In this document: positions 55,179 through 64,000 of the stretch, one piece after another
How the letters are laid out: each line of letters starts with the position of its first letter
How positions within the stretch are numbered: the first letter of the stretch is position 1
Assembly: GCF_016808335.1 (NCBI RefSeq)
Contig: NC_053139.1
Location: forward strand, 38,932,464 to 38,996,463
Source: Panicum virgatum
Lineage: Eukaryota; Streptophyta; Magnoliopsida; Poales; Poaceae
Direction: 5' to 3'
Length of the DNA stretch: 64,000 nucleotides
Position numbers and translations under genes: made by a program
Notes under the pieces: model-generated
Seen by the model: only the letters and a program-made list of their open reading frames with translations
What the model was told of the DNA's origin: nothing
The model's database searches: none

Positions 55179-57281
55179 ATGGCCAAGATGGGTGGATCGC
55201 CGCCTCACTTCGAGGGCAAGAACTTTGCCTATTGGAAAGTTCGCATGGCCGCATACCTTGATGCGATTGCCCCCGAAGTGTGGTTGGCCACTAAGACCGG
55301 ATTCACCGGAACTCCCACCGCCGAGCAATTAAAATGGAATGCAAAGGCTAGAAATGCAATTTTCGAAGCCATTAGTGAGGAAGTCTTTGCTAGAGTAAAT
55401 GGCATGGACTTAGCAAGTGATATATGGAAAGAGCTAATTGAAATTCATGAAGGCTCCACAAAAGTCCGTGAACAAAAATATCACTTGTTTAGAGCTAAAT
55501 ATGATTCTTTTAAAATGCTTGCTCATGAAAATTGCAATGATATGTATTCCCGCTTGAATGTCATTGTCAAGGACATTAATGCTCTTGAAGTTTCCAAAAT
55601 TGACAGTGGCTCCATCAACCGCAAGATTCTCATGCTCCTTCCGAAGCCCAAGTATAACATCATCAATGCTATGCTTCAAAAGGAGAATCTTGACACAATG
55701 GAAGTAGGAGAACTTGTGGGCGAAATTCGCGCTCATGAGATGAGTATCCTTGGTATGTCCGAGGAGCCAACTTCAAGCAAATCAATTGCTCTAAAGACCA
55801 AGGCAAACAAAGCCCGCAAGCTCAAGATGATCAAGCAAGATTCTAGCTCAAGCAATGAAGAAGATGATCATCATGAAAGCTCATCCGATGTTGAAGATGA
55901 TGGAGAGCTTGCTCTTATGATGAGAAAGTTCACCCGCTTGAATGACAAGATCAACAAGAAGGGGTTCAACTTTGACTCTAAGAAGGGAATGTTCCGGCCA
56001 ATGGATGTCAAGAACAAAATTTGCTACAATTGTGGAGAAAAAGGTCACATCCGTCCAAATTGCCCCAAGCCGGACAAAAGAAACAAGGATCACAAGAGCA
56101 AGCATCGCCATGATTCAAGCGATGATGAAGAAGAAGAAAGAAAGAACAAAAACAAGAGACTTGGGAAGAAAAAGAGCCATGACAAGAAGACCAAGCTCTT
56201 CCCAAAGAAGAAAGGGCACACCAAGAGAAGTTTCTTGGTGGAAAAACAAGAGTGGGTGACCGATGTCTCATCAAGCGAAGATTCAAGTGATGAAGAAGAC
56301 ATAGTCACCATCGCCCTCACAAATGAAGAACCATCACTACCTCCACCTCCAATGTGCCTCATGGCCAAAGGTAACTCTAAGGTATGTGAGAGTGAAGATG
56401 ATAGTGATGATGAGCTTGACCCTAATGAGTTTGCTAACCTCATTAATGAGTATACATCCGTCATCAAGAGGGAAAAGGGCAAAGTCAAGATTCTTGAGAG
56501 CACTCGTGCAAAGTTAGAGCTTGCCCACTCCGATTTGCTTGGCAAGTACAATGACTTGCTCAAAAAGCACAATGAGTCACTTGTACTTGCTAAGCAAGTT
56601 GAAGAGAGCCACAAAAAGCTTAAACAAGAGCATAGGGAGTTGGCTCACAAGTATCAAGAACTTGAATTTGCCTATGAAGTAATTGACCCAAGTCTTGAGA
56701 ACTTTGCTCATGAAACTATTGAGAAGGTCAATGCTTCTACTTCATGTGATGACCTACTCATTAATGCAAATGCTACTAATGCTTTGCCCGAGCTTGCACC
56801 TTCTAGGGAAAAGGAATTGATGGATCAAGTTGCAAGCCTCAAGAGTAGTGTGGAGAAGCTCTCAAGAGGAGAATACATCCACAAGGAGATTCTCTTCAAC
56901 AATGCCCGTGACTATGGCAAGAGAGGTCTTGGTTCATTTCCGGAGCCAAACATAGCTACTACTCCTTCTCCGGAGATCAAGATTAGCTTCATCAAGGAAG
57001 TTGGATCATATTGCCAACATTGCCAAGTCACCGGGCACCACACTAGGGAGTGCACTTTACCATCACGTCCTCTTCCTAAATTACCCAAGAATTACTCTTC
57101 AATGTTTGAAAATAACCATTTTCTCTTGAGTAAAGTGAAGGGCAAGGTGAAGGCCAAATTCATTGGCAAACTCACTAAGGAGTCAAAGAAGAAGCTCTCC
57201 AAACAACTTTGGGTCCCAAAAGCTCTTGTCACACATGTGCAAGGCCCAAAGCTTGTTTGGGTTCCTAAAACTCAAAAGTGA
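55179..57281 (+). CDS. Copia Gag polyprotein
   Basis: 700 residues. The N-terminus PPHFEGKNFAYWKVRMAAYL is the DUF4219/UBN2 capsid-type start. A zinc knuckle CYNCGEKGHIRPNC lies near residue 282, followed by Lys/Glu/Asp-rich and coiled-coil-like segments (KLELAHSDLLGKYNDLLKKH). A second Cys/His group, CQHCQVTGHHTREC, lies near residue 610. The ORF ends with VWVPKTQK and TGA. It forms the virus-like particle of the element. The long C-terminal extension is usual in SIRE-type Gag. Confidence 0.92.
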   Translation: MAKMGGSPPHFEGKNFAYWKVRMAAYLDAIAPEVWLATKTGFTGTPTAEQLKWNAKARNAIFEAISEEVFARVNGMDLASDIWKELIEIHEGSTKVREQKYHLFRAKYDSFKMLAHENCNDMYSRLNVIVKDINALEVSKIDSGSINRKILMLLPKPKYNIINAMLQKENLDTMEVGELVGEIRAHEMSILGMSEEPTSSKSIALKTKANKARKLKMIKQDSSSSNEEDDHHESSSDVEDDGELALMMRKFTRLNDKINKKGFNFDSKKGMFRPMDVKNKICYNCGEKGHIRPNCPKPDKRNKDHKSKHRHDSSDDEEEERKNKNKRLGKKKSHDKKTKLFPKKKGHTKRSFLVEKQEWVTDVSSSEDSSDEEDIVTIALTNEEPSLPPPPMCLMAKGNSKVCESEDDSDDELDPNEFANLINEYTSVIKREKGKVKILESTRAKLELAHSDLLGKYNDLLKKHNESLVLAKQVEESHKKLKQEHRELAHKYQELEFAYEVIDPSLENFAHETIEKVNASTSCDDLLINANATNALPELAPSREKELMDQVASLKSSVEKLSRGEYIHKEILFNNARDYGKRGLGSFPEPNIATTPSPEIKISFIKEVGSYCQHCQVTGHHTRECTLPSRPLPKLPKNYSSMFENNHFLLSKVKGKVKAKFIGKLTKESKKKLSKQLWVPKALVTHVQGPKLVWVPKTQK

Positions 57282-57297
57282 ATTCTCATGTGTGTAG

Positions 57298-60200
57298 GTG
57301 AACTACAAAGCCGGTGGAAAACATTGGGTACTTGATAGCGGTTGCTCTCAACATATGACCGGCAATGATAGCATGTTCACCTCCCTTGAAGACCCCGGCG
57401 ATCATGAACATGTCACCTATGGTGATAACTCAAGGGGAAAAGTTTTAGGTTTGGGTAGAATAGCAATTTCTAAAGATTTATCTATTTCTAATGTTTTGTT
57501 TGTAGAAGCACTTAGTTTTAATCTTATTTCAATTGCTCAATTGTGTGATCTTGGACTAACGTGTGCCTTTGACAAGAATGGTGTTGTAGTAACTCATGAA
57601 AAAGACAAGTCATTGGTATTCACGGGGTTTAGGCATGGCAACATTTACTTGGTGGATTTCTCTTCAAAGCAAACAAGCACCATGACATGCCTCTTCACCA
57701 AGTCTTCTCTTGGGTGGCTTTGGCATAGAAGAATTGCTCATATTGGCATGAGCAACCTCAAGAAAGCCCACAAGAGAGGGATGATCACCGGCTTGAAGGA
57801 CGTCACCTTTGACAAGAACAAGCTATGTAAAGCATGTCAAGCCGGGAAGCAAGTTGCAACACATCATCCCATCAAGACGATGTTGTCTACCTCCAAGCCG
57901 CTCGAGCTACTACACATGGACCTCTTTGGTCCAACTACATACAAGAGCATTGGTGGTAACCTCTATTGCCTAGTAATTGTTGATGATTTTTCACGTTACA
58001 CTTGGGTTATGTTTCTAGGCGATAAGGGTGAAACTCCGGAAATCTTCAAGACCTTTGCAAGAAGAGCTCAAAGGGAGTACAACTCCCCAATTGTGAAGAT
58101 CCGGAGTGACAACGGCACCGAGTTCAAGAACATGAAAATTGAAGAATGGTGCGATGAAGAGGGCATCAAGCATGAGTTTTCCGCCACCTACACGCCTCAA
58201 CAAAATGGAGTGGTGGAAAGAAAGAACAAGACTCTCATCACCCTAGCTAGAGCAATGTTGGATGATTATGGCACGTCCGAGAAGTTTTGGGCGGAAGCAA
58301 TCAACACGGCGTGTCATGCATCCAACCGAGTATATCCTCACCGACTCCTCAAGAAAACTCCATATGAGCTCATCACCGGGAAGAAACCAAATATATCATA
58401 CTTTCGAGTCTTTGGTTGCAAATGCTTCATCTATAAGAAGAAAAGGCTCGGTAAGTTTGAAAGTAGATGTGATGAAGGTTTCTTTCTTGGTTATGCATCA
58501 AACTCCAAAGCATATAGAGTATTCAATCAAACCTCCGGGTTAGTTGAAGAAACATGTGATGTGGAGTTTGATGAATCTAATGGCTCCCAAGAGGAGGTTG
58601 TTGGCTATGAAAATGTAGGTGATGAGGAGATTGATGAAGCTTTGAAGAAGATGTCCATTGGGGATATCAAGCCGGAAGAGGTGCATGAAGACAATGATCA
58701 AGGGGGAGGACCTTCCTCATCTACACCAAGCACCTCCACGGCGCCCCAAGTGGATAAAGATCAAGAAAAAGATGATACACAACCTCAAGAAGATGTGCCT
58801 ACGCCAACACCCCAAGTTCAAGAACAAGAAGAGCAAAACGTTCCACCACAAGCACAAGTCACCCATGATCCACCCCAACAAGCATCCACGCAAGTACCGC
58901 TAGTGAAGCATGGTCGCATCTCCAAGAATCATCCAATTGGTCAAATCATTGGTAGTCCATCAAAGGGAGTAAGAACTCGCTCTAAGCATGCTTCATTTTG
59001 CGAACATCACTCGTTTGTTTCTTGTATTGAACCCACTAGCATAGAGGAAGCGCTTGAGGACTCGGATTGGGTGATGGCCATGCAAGATGAGTTGAACAAC
59101 TTCACCCGCAATGAAGTTTGGGTCCTCGAAGCTCCTCCGAAAGACAAGAACATCATCGGCACCAAGTGGGTCTTTCGAAACAAGCAAGATGAACATGGGG
59201 TGGTGATACGCAACAAAGCAAGACTTGTGGCAAAAGGGTTTTCTCAAGTCGAAGGTTTGGATTTTGGTGAAACCTTTGCTCCGGTCGCAAGACTTGAAGC
59301 TATCCGTATCCTTCTTGCTTACTCTTCACATCATAACATTAAGTTGTATCAAATGGATGTGAAAAGTGCATTCTTAAATGGCGTTATTAACGAACTTGTT
59401 TATGTTGAGCAACCTCCCGGGTTTGAAGATCCGAGGAATCCTAACCATGTTTATAGGTTGCACAAGGCACTCTATGGGCTAAAACAAGCTCCAAGGGCTT
59501 GGTATGAGAGGCTTCGTGACTTCCTAATCATGCAAGGCTTCAAGATCGGGAGGGTGGACACCACGTTGTTCACAAAAGACGTCAACGGGGATCTTTTCAT
59601 TTGTCAAATTTATGTTGACGATATTATCTTTGGCTCAACTAATGATTTACTAAGCCATGAGTTTGCTACCATGATGTCTAGGGAATTCGAGATGTCCATG
59701 ATTGGCGAATTGACCTTCTTCCTTGGTTTTCAAGTCAAACAAATGAAGGAAGGGACATTCATCCATCAAGAAAAATATACCAAAGATATCTTGAAGAAGT
59801 TCAAGATGGATGAGTGCAAGCCAATCAAGACACCCATGGCAACCAATGGGCATCTCGACTTGGATGTGGACGGTAAACCGATTGATCAATCCCTCTATCG
59901 TTCTATGATAGGGTCTTTGCTTTACCTTACCGCATCTAGGCCCGATATAATGTTTAGTGTGTGCTTGTGTGCCCGCTTTCAAGCTAACCCAAAGGAGTCA
60001 CACCTTTCGGCTGTGAATAGGATCCTTCGGTATCTCAAGCACACTCCTAGCATAGGCTTGTGGTACCCCAAAGGCGCTAGTTTAGATCTCTTGGGATACT
60101 CGGATTCGGATTTTGCCGGAAGCCGTGTGGATCGCAAGAGTACCTCCGGGGGTTGCCACTTGCTTGGGCGTTCTCTAGTTTCTTGGTCGAGTAAGAAGCA

Positions 60201-60564
60201 GAATTCCGTGGCTTTGTCCACCGCGGAAGCGGAATATATAGCGGCCGGTGCATGTTGTGCCCAAATCCTATATATGAAGCAAACCCTTTTGGACTTTGGT
60301 GTGAAACTAGATAGGATCCCACTCCTTTGTGACAATGAAAGTGCCGTAAAAATTGCCAAGAATCCAGTTCAACACTCTCGCACAAAGCACATTGATATTC
60401 GCCATCACTTCTTGCGTGATCACGAAGCCAAGGGGGACATTTCCCTTCAAGGTGTGAGATCCGAGGAGCAATTGGCGGATATATTCACAAAACCTTTAGA
60501 CGAGAGTACCTTTGTTAGGCTAAGAAATGAGCTCAATGTGTTAGATGCGGCAAACGTCATGTAA
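57298..60564 (+). CDS. Copia Pol polyprotein (protease, integrase, RT, RNase H)
   Basis: About 1088 residues without an internal stop. The protease has [11 protein letters not shown]. The integrase has a GAG-pre-integrase zinc-binding region ([10 protein letters not shown] ... CKACQAGK) and a DDE core ([34 protein letters not shown]). The reverse transcriptase has [20 protein letters not shown] and the catalytic [10 protein letters not shown]. The RNase H has [20 protein letters not shown]. All key motifs are intact, so the copy may be young. The frame opens after a TAG with no ATG and is +1 relative to gag. Confidence 0.95.
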   Translation: MNYKAGGKHWVLDSGCSQHMTGNDSMFTSLEDPGDHEHVTYGDNSRGKVLGLGRIAISKDLSISNVLFVEALSFNLISIAQLCDLGLTCAFDKNGVVVTHEKDKSLVFTGFRHGNIYLVDFSSKQTSTMTCLFTKSSLGWLWHRRIAHIGMSNLKKAHKRGMITGLKDVTFDKNKLCKACQAGKQVATHHPIKTMLSTSKPLELLHMDLFGPTTYKSIGGNLYCLVIVDDFSRYTWVMFLGDKGETPEIFKTFARRAQREYNSPIVKIRSDNGTEFKNMKIEEWCDEEGIKHEFSATYTPQQNGVVERKNKTLITLARAMLDDYGTSEKFWAEAINTACHASNRVYPHRLLKKTPYELITGKKPNISYFRVFGCKCFIYKKKRLGKFESRCDEGFFLGYASNSKAYRVFNQTSGLVEETCDVEFDESNGSQEEVVGYENVGDEEIDEALKKMSIGDIKPEEVHEDNDQGGGPSSSTPSTSTAPQVDKDQEKDDTQPQEDVPTPTPQVQEQEEQNVPPQAQVTHDPPQQASTQVPLVKHGRISKNHPIGQIIGSPSKGVRTRSKHASFCEHHSFVSCIEPTSIEEALEDSDWVMAMQDELNNFTRNEVWVLEAPPKDKNIIGTKWVFRNKQDEHGVVIRNKARLVAKGFSQVEGLDFGETFAPVARLEAIRILLAYSSHHNIKLYQMDVKSAFLNGVINELVYVEQPPGFEDPRNPNHVYRLHKALYGLKQAPRAWYERLRDFLIMQGFKIGRVDTTLFTKDVNGDLFICQIYVDDIIFGSTNDLLSHEFATMMSREFEMSMIGELTFFLGFQVKQMKEGTFIHQEKYTKDILKKFKMDECKPIKTPMATNGHLDLDVDGKPIDQSLYRSMIGSLLYLTASRPDIMFSVCLCARFQANPKESHLSAVNRILRYLKHTPSIGLWYPKGASLDLLGYSDSDFAGSRVDRKSTSGGCHLLGRSLVSWSSKKQNSVALSTAEAEYIAAGACCAQILYMKQTLLDFGVKLDRIPLLCDNESAVKIAKNPVQHSRTKHIDIRHHFLRDHEAKGDISLQGVRSEEQLADIFTKPLDESTFVRLRNELNVLDAANVM

Positions 60565-61998
60565 GTTGCCATGTCATATAGAAAAATGCATACATATAGG
60601 ACACTTGTCTAACCATGGTAAGATAGTGATGAGCAAGGGTTTAGCTAGAGGTGGTGGTCCACTTGTTTTCCTCTAGGCTTGTAGAAAGGCTCATCATGAA
60701 GAAGCTTCCCGTGGGTTCAAACTTGACAAGTAGATCTTAATTTCTTGTTATGCATTTCTTGTCATATAGGTGTGCACTTCATGTTTATTATACTTTCGCA
60801 TGTGGTTGTAGTTTGCATCATCATTGCATGCGTAAGGGTCACAAAGGAGATCACTTGATGAAAATGAGACTTGTTTTCATATACAAGATCTTAATTCATG
60901 AAAAGTGAAAAGAGCAAAGTGTTAGGTGCGTTATTGCCTAGTGAGCAATGTCATGATGAGTTTGAAGCTTTCTATCTTCAATATTCCTATGACATGGCTC
61001 ATACATTTTATTTGGCGCTTTGTCTCTCTTGCGGCTTTTCCTTGTGTTTAAAAAGAAATTTATTTAAGCAAGTGTGCTATCCTATTTATTTTGAGGGGTA
61101 AAGTCGCCTATGCAAGTCCATTAACTTGAGTTTATTTGAATTTTATAAGTTTATTGGACTTAGCATAGCAGAGTGAGCTGAGTGTGGGGTTTTTGGCTTC
61201 ACCGGTTAAACCGACGTTCAAATGGAGCATCATCATCGGTTCAACCGGCGTTACTAAGTTTGTCTCAGCTCAGTCAAGTTTTCAGGCGTTCAACCGGCGT
61301 ATTCAAAAGTCAGTACATCGGATCAACCGGTGATCATAAATGCAAATCAGACCTAGCAATCAACCGGTGCTTTGATCAATCAACCGACGAGTTCATTTTT
61401 GACAGCATCGGTTCAACCGGCGTTCAAAAACAGATCTGGTAGAGTCTCGGGTGAACTACACCGACGCAATCAACCGGCGCTCATACCCTAGGCGTCGGAT
61501 CGACCGGCGTAAAGGAAAATCGCGGGTCCCGCCTGTCATATATGTCCCTTGCCCGCGGCCTCTGTTCTCTCAGTTTATTCTTCTCGCCGCCGCCGCTCCG
61601 CTCCCGCACCCGACTCGCTCGCGCCGCCGCCGTTCCACCTCGCCGCCGCCGTACGCCGCCACTGCAGGCCTCCGCCGCCGCAGTACGCTGTCCTCGCTCG
61701 CCCGCGCCGCTGCCTTGTGCCGCCCGCGTGTTTTCTGCGCCGCCCCGCGCGCGCAACCGCCACCGCGCCGCGACGCCGCCGCCTGCGCCCCGCCATTGCC
61801 GCCACCAGCGCACAGCTCCACCTCTCCGCACCCAAGCCAAGCAAACCAAGCCACATCACCCACACAACGCAAGTTCGCCGCACGCGAAACCCTACTCGCG
61901 CATCCTCGCCTCGCACGCCAAGTGTTCGGTGTTTTGCCCGAACCATCGCGCTCGCCCTAGCTCGCAGCGCCGCGTCCTTGTCGCTCCCAGTTGTCGAG
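60565..61998 (+). other. Leader between pol and the third ORF of the SIRE-like element
   Basis: No long frame. Contains a motif array at 61198-61512 and then a GC-rich segment (61540-61990) whose alternative frames have biased composition. Confidence 0.6.
61198..61512 (+). repeat. ACCGGTTAAACCGACG-like motif array after pol
   Basis: About nine variants of (A/T)CGGTTCAACCGGCG and TCAACCGGTG, spaced 20-60 bp. They share the core with the repeats in the LTR. Confidence 0.8.
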
Positions 61999-64000
61999 AT
62001 GGGTCGTGAGAAGAGGAAGGGGAAGGAGGTTGTGGTCGAGAAGCCCGCTCGTAAGCGGACTCGTGCAGAGAAGGAGGCTGAGAGGGCCGAGATGGTGGCC
62101 AAGGCCGCCGAGGAGCAGGCATCAGGCCGTGCTCGTCCGTTCCAGATCAGGGAGGACCCCAGAGGCAGAGGCAGAGGCAGAGGCAGGGGTATGGGTAGAG
62201 TCAGAGGTGCCAGGGCCACCAGAGCCGCAGCAGCAGCAGCAGCAGAGTCAGATCAGTCAGATACAGCTGCAGATTCAGATACAGAGGCAGAGCAGTCCGA
62301 GCAGTCTCAGGGGCAGAGCACACAGGAGTCACCGACTCTACGACGGTCTGGCCGCACTCGGCAGACATCCCCAGCAGCAGAGACTTCACCAGCGACCGAG
62401 CGTCGCACTGGACCGAGGATGCGAGGAGGTCACCAGCCACAGGAGCCTCGCAGGTCCACAGCTGCAGCAGCAGCAGCTCGTAGAGCCGAGGCCCTAGAGG
62501 CCGAGCGCGCAGTGTTCCGTATGGACACTGTTGTGCGTCTGGAGCCAGGCGTGCTGCTCCAGAACTTGACCAAGGCCAATGCGGCGAAGGTCAAGAGGCT
62601 CAGGTGGAGTGTTCAGGAGGAGGACTGGTTCCCCGTGACCCGTGACAGCCGGGTCGACCGTAGGTTCTGGACGCTTCTTCAGGCCAGTTTCTACGAGACC
62701 TACCAGAGGCGGGGTCACAGGATCTTCCCACACAGAGTGCTTGACTGGGTGTCTCTGAGGACAGCCGCAGGGGGAGCAGATGTCAGAGAGCACTTCGCTC
62801 ACTTCAGGGGCCTGCCCAGGTTACTCCAGATTGAGCAGAACAGATATATTGAGGACTGGGTCAGAGTCTTCTATGCCACGGCCTGGATTGCTCCCGAGCG
62901 TCGAGCAGTACACTTTGTTTATGGAGGCCAGGTCTTTGGTTTGTCGAGAGCGACGATAGCAGGGATTCTCGGAGTTGACTTAGTTGACGTCTCGCTGCAC
63001 GAGATGGTTTACGGAGATGCAGATCCACCGCGCAGAGCGATGATTGGCGGGATTGCACCCTCTCATGAGGCGATCTCTCAGTGTTTCCGCCAGCCGTTCC
63101 CTGCCTCCTACGCCAGAGTTCCCAGCCTGCTGACCCCAGAGGCATACGCAGTACACATGGCACTCCGGAGGACTTTGCTACCGAGGAGTGGCTACCCAGA
63201 GGGGTTTACAGGACTGCAGCAGCTCCTGCTTTTACACATCCTCACTCACGAGCCGTTTGACATAGTTGACTTTATTCTGGCTGAGATAGAGGATGTGATC
63301 ACAGACGGGATGGGTGTGGTGCGACAGTTTCCCTTTGCACACTGGATCAGTTATATTTGTTCTATGATTGTGCCAGCAGAGTCACCCATCAGCGCTCCCT
63401 ACCGTCACGACGAGGCTCCCCGGTTCCCAGTTTACCGACCGACAGCTCCACAGGACCGGAGGAGGGGCAGACAGGCAGAGAGAGCTGCCATGGCACAGTT
63501 GTCACCAGAGGCACAGGCCCGTGTAGCACAGGAGGACGAGGCACTGCTTGCCGCCGAGGCACAGCTTCCCGGAGGAGAGGATGAGATACACTGGTCTGAG
63601 CTTGAGTCAGACTCCTCCGAGGACGTAGAGTACTTCCCTGCAGCAGCCCCAGCTAGTCACGACCACGAGGCAGGGGGGTCTAGAGAGCCAGCTCCAGAGT
63701 CACCAGCAGCTGCTACAGTCTCTGAGTCTCAGGTGACTCAGCCGTCCGAGCTCACTTCACTTCTACAGCAGCTCGTGACCCAGCAGAGGGAGGACAGACT
63801 TGCTCAGGAGGAGGCCAGGAGAGCCCATGAGGCTCAGATTGCTGCTATTCAGAGAGAGGCAGCCCGAGAGCGTGCAGCGACAGAGGAGCGTTTTGTCGGC
63901 CTCATTGACAGAGTTTCACAGAGGACAGACGCTCAGTTCCAGCAGATGCAGCAGGGCATGATGGCGATGTTCGGGATGATCTCACAGCTTTACTCTCACA
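61999..64000 (+). CDS. Accessory (env-position) ORF of the SIRE-like element, 3' end outside the window
   Basis: ATG at 61999 opens a frame that stays open to 64000 (at least 667 residues). The N-terminus is very basic (KRKGKEVVVEKPARKRTR), followed by an RG repeat and acidic/Ser-Gln-rich stretches. A folded region (about 215-460) contains FYETYQRRGHRIFPHRVLDW and IAPERRAVHFVYGGQVFGLS, which I associate with the plant 'putative transposon protein' family found beside retroelement genes. The C-terminus is Gln/Glu/Arg-rich and probably coiled-coil (from about 590). It occupies the position of the env-like ORF of SIRE elements, but I see no clear signal peptide or transmembrane segment. Function unknown. 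Confidence 0.8.
   Translation, partial: MGREKRKGKEVVVEKPARKRTRAEKEAERAEMVAKAAEEQASGRARPFQIREDPRGRGRGRGRGMGRVRGARATRAAAAAAAESDQSDTAADSDTEAEQSEQSQGQSTQESPTLRRSGRTRQTSPAAETSPATERRTGPRMRGGHQPQEPRRSTAAAAAARRAEALEAERAVFRMDTVVRLEPGVLLQNLTKANAAKVKRLRWSVQEEDWFPVTRDSRVDRRFWTLLQASFYETYQRRGHRIFPHRVLDWVSLRTAAGGADVREHFAHFRGLPRLLQIEQNRYIEDWVRVFYATAWIAPERRAVHFVYGGQVFGLSRATIAGILGVDLVDVSLHEMVYGDADPPRRAMIGGIAPSHEAISQCFRQPFPASYARVPSLLTPEAYAVHMALRRTLLPRSGYPEGFTGLQQLLLLHILTHEPFDIVDFILAEIEDVITDGMGVVRQFPFAHWISYICSMIVPAESPISAPYRHDEAPRFPVYRPTAPQDRRRGRQAERAAMAQLSPEAQARVAQEDEALLAAEAQLPGGEDEIHWSELESDSSEDVEYFPAAAPASHDHEAGGSREPAPESPAAATVSESQVTQPSELTSLLQQLVTQQREDRLAQEEARRAHEAQIAAIQREAARERAATEERFVGLIDRVSQRTDAQFQQMQQGMMAMFGMISQLYSH

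Larger units (their letters stand above)
53463..64000 (+). mobile_element. SIRE/Maximus-like Ty1-Copia LTR retrotransposon, right part outside the window
   Basis: The 5' LTR runs about 53463-55122 (TG...CA ends) and is followed by a PBS, a gag frame, a pol frame with protease-integrase-RT-RNase H order (the Copia order), a leader and a long third ORF open at 64000. The 3' LTR is not in the window, so age cannot be estimated. Long LTRs plus an extra ORF after pol point to the SIRE/Maximus lineage. Confidence 0.88.

Noticed and set aside
61991..62497. 168-residue Arg/Gln-rich ORF at the start of the accessory ORF
   Set aside because: Shadow of the true frame that begins at 61999 and runs off the window edge.

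Overview
The window reads as nuclear DNA of a grass, probably a panicoid (PACMAD) species. The support is GT-AG introns, GC-rich first exons beside AT-rich introns and spacers, Stowaway MITEs, grass-type CACTA elements with TTTGCCGAGTG subterminal repeats, and a large SIRE/Maximus-like Copia retrotransposon. Species and chromosome cannot be fixed from sequence alone. No tRNA, rRNA, CRISPR array, prokaryotic operon or organellar gene was recognised.

Layout from left to right. 1-1032 is the end of a CACTA transposon carrying a fragment of a linker-histone H1 gene. It stops 41 bp past the stop codon of the first of two tandem, minus-strand, two-exon genes for small secreted cysteine-rich peptides (1074-1446 and 3014-3494). 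These resemble the Meg/ESF1 family and are too fragmented by introns for simple ORF calling. 4248-6704 (-) is a single-exon MCTP/FTIP-type C2-domain membrane protein. Upstream of it lies a Helitron-like element (about 7540-8771) filled with a GTGGGACCCAC minisatellite rich in CACGTG G-boxes. 12211-16588 (+) is a six-exon type-B cytokinin response regulator. 17983-22735 (-) is a ten-exon TGA-type bZIP factor. 25555-27882 (-) is a second MCTP, of the MCTP3/4 type, with an intron in its 5' UTR.

The middle of the window, 29-43 kb, is mostly transposon-derived. It holds a LINE-like insert with an ORF1 but no reverse transcriptase (31387-33787), a decayed CACTA element (35559 to about 38460), a foldback MITE, a 0.82 kb retroposon on the minus strand, a Stowaway MITE and a truncated LINE end. 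Several of these insertions have clear target-site duplications (TSDs).

The right third holds a nine-exon TBCCD1 gene (43676-49631, +), a single-exon C2H2 QALGGH zinc-finger gene with an EAR repression motif (51159-51683, +), a MITE with long inverted ends, and a SIRE-like Copia element from 53463 past the right edge. That element shows a 1.66 kb 5' LTR, primer binding site, gag, pol and a long accessory ORF open at the window end.

The host genes form no obvious single pathway. Two relate to hormone or developmental transcription (type-B RR, TGA), one is a likely trichome or growth regulator (C2H2), two belong to the plasmodesmata/ER-tethering MCTP family, one is a tubulin-cofactor-like protein, and two are secreted peptides. 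The most interesting biology is the unannotated cysteine-rich peptide pair and the transposon structures next to it.
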